Origin: Balneolaceae bacterium
Lineage (GTDB): Bacteria; Bacteroidota; Rhodothermia; Balneolales; Balneolaceae
Direction of reading: 5' to 3'
NCBI GenBank assembly: GCA_020832285.1
Contig: JAFIFB010000092.1
Span: 1-64,000, forward strand
DNA length: 64,000 nucleotides
Part shown: positions 63,989 to 64,000 of the stretch, piece after piece
Numbering within the stretch: the first letter of the stretch is position 1
Layout: every line of letters starts with the position of its first letter
Notes under the pieces: model-generated
Database searches by the model: none
The model's input: only the letters and a program-made list of their open reading frames with translations
Told to the model about the DNA's origin: nothing
Translations under genes and position numbers: made by a program

Positions 63989-64000
63989 ATCAATGGATGA

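Noticed and set aside
1-64000. tRNA or rRNA genes
   Set aside because: I looked for T-arm motifs and clover-leaf spacing in the intergenic regions and found none convincing; a tRNA search program would be decisive.

Overview
The window looks like the chromosome of a free-living bacterium of the FCB group. A member of Balneolota, or a close relative of Rhodothermota or Bacteroidota, fits best. The support is a DUF368 (PopT) exporter, HPr kinase beside a short HPF and a Xer recombinase, a BatA-type VWA protein, a DUF5683 protein, FAS1 lipoproteins, a carotenoid hydratase/glycosyltransferase pair and moderate GC. This placement is an inference, because there is no rRNA or tRNA in the window to test it.

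Layout. Positions 284-13707 (all minus strand) hold a signalling island: five histidine kinases with near-identical catalytic cores (soluble PAS, CHASE, multi-TM, giant 9-PAS/2-GAF and PAS/GAF types), one Rcp1-like single-domain response regulator, a truncated CheB remnant, and a stand-alone cobalamin-binding protein with the CarH photoreceptor signature Wx9EH plus ExHxxG. Positions 14235-16600 hold a phosphoesterase/glycosyltransferase pair and a DinB protein. Positions 17287-26911 (minus) hold an M16 peptidase pair, a universal stress protein, PopT, an MFS carrier and an M23 endopeptidase. Positions 27189-33637 (plus) hold a BatD-like/BatA pair, then mfd and a Sua5/TsaC enzyme. Positions 33790-43373 hold FAS1 and small lipoproteins, a divergent crtC-like/cruC-like pair, xer-hpf-hprK, a second M23 protein, an OmpR-type regulator and an esterase. 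About 1.15 kb of gene-free DNA follows. Positions 44531-54889 (minus) hold the classic translation/RNA operon rimP-nusA-infB-rbfA-truB-ribF-rpsO-pnp, with an intrinsic terminator-like hairpin just ahead of rimP. Positions 55027-63988 hold a DUF192 lipoprotein, fbp, coaE, prfB (with its programmed +1 frameshift), a DUF883-like protein, and two ABC half-exporters flanking a variant RNase Z.

Mobile DNA. Three copies of a roughly 136-bp element with 44-45-bp imperfect terminal inverted repeats, each flanked by TA, lie at 3-141, 16930-17069 and 55522-55661. This architecture fits a Tc1/mariner-IS630-type MITE. Two copies keep the same 40-codon open frame across the element, and the third copy supplies the stop codon of the DUF192 gene. 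A second degenerate intergenic repeat occurs at about 16.8-17.2 kb and 25.3-25.5 kb.

Best candidate for an undescribed system: the B12 photoreceptor-like protein embedded in the kinase array with a diffusible Rcp1-like receiver. No DNA-binding output protein is encoded in the island. Also notable are the MITE with its conserved mini-ORF, the RNase Z whose metal motif reads HxDxDH and which carries a basic tail, and the complementary motif decay that predicts a heterodimeric exporter.
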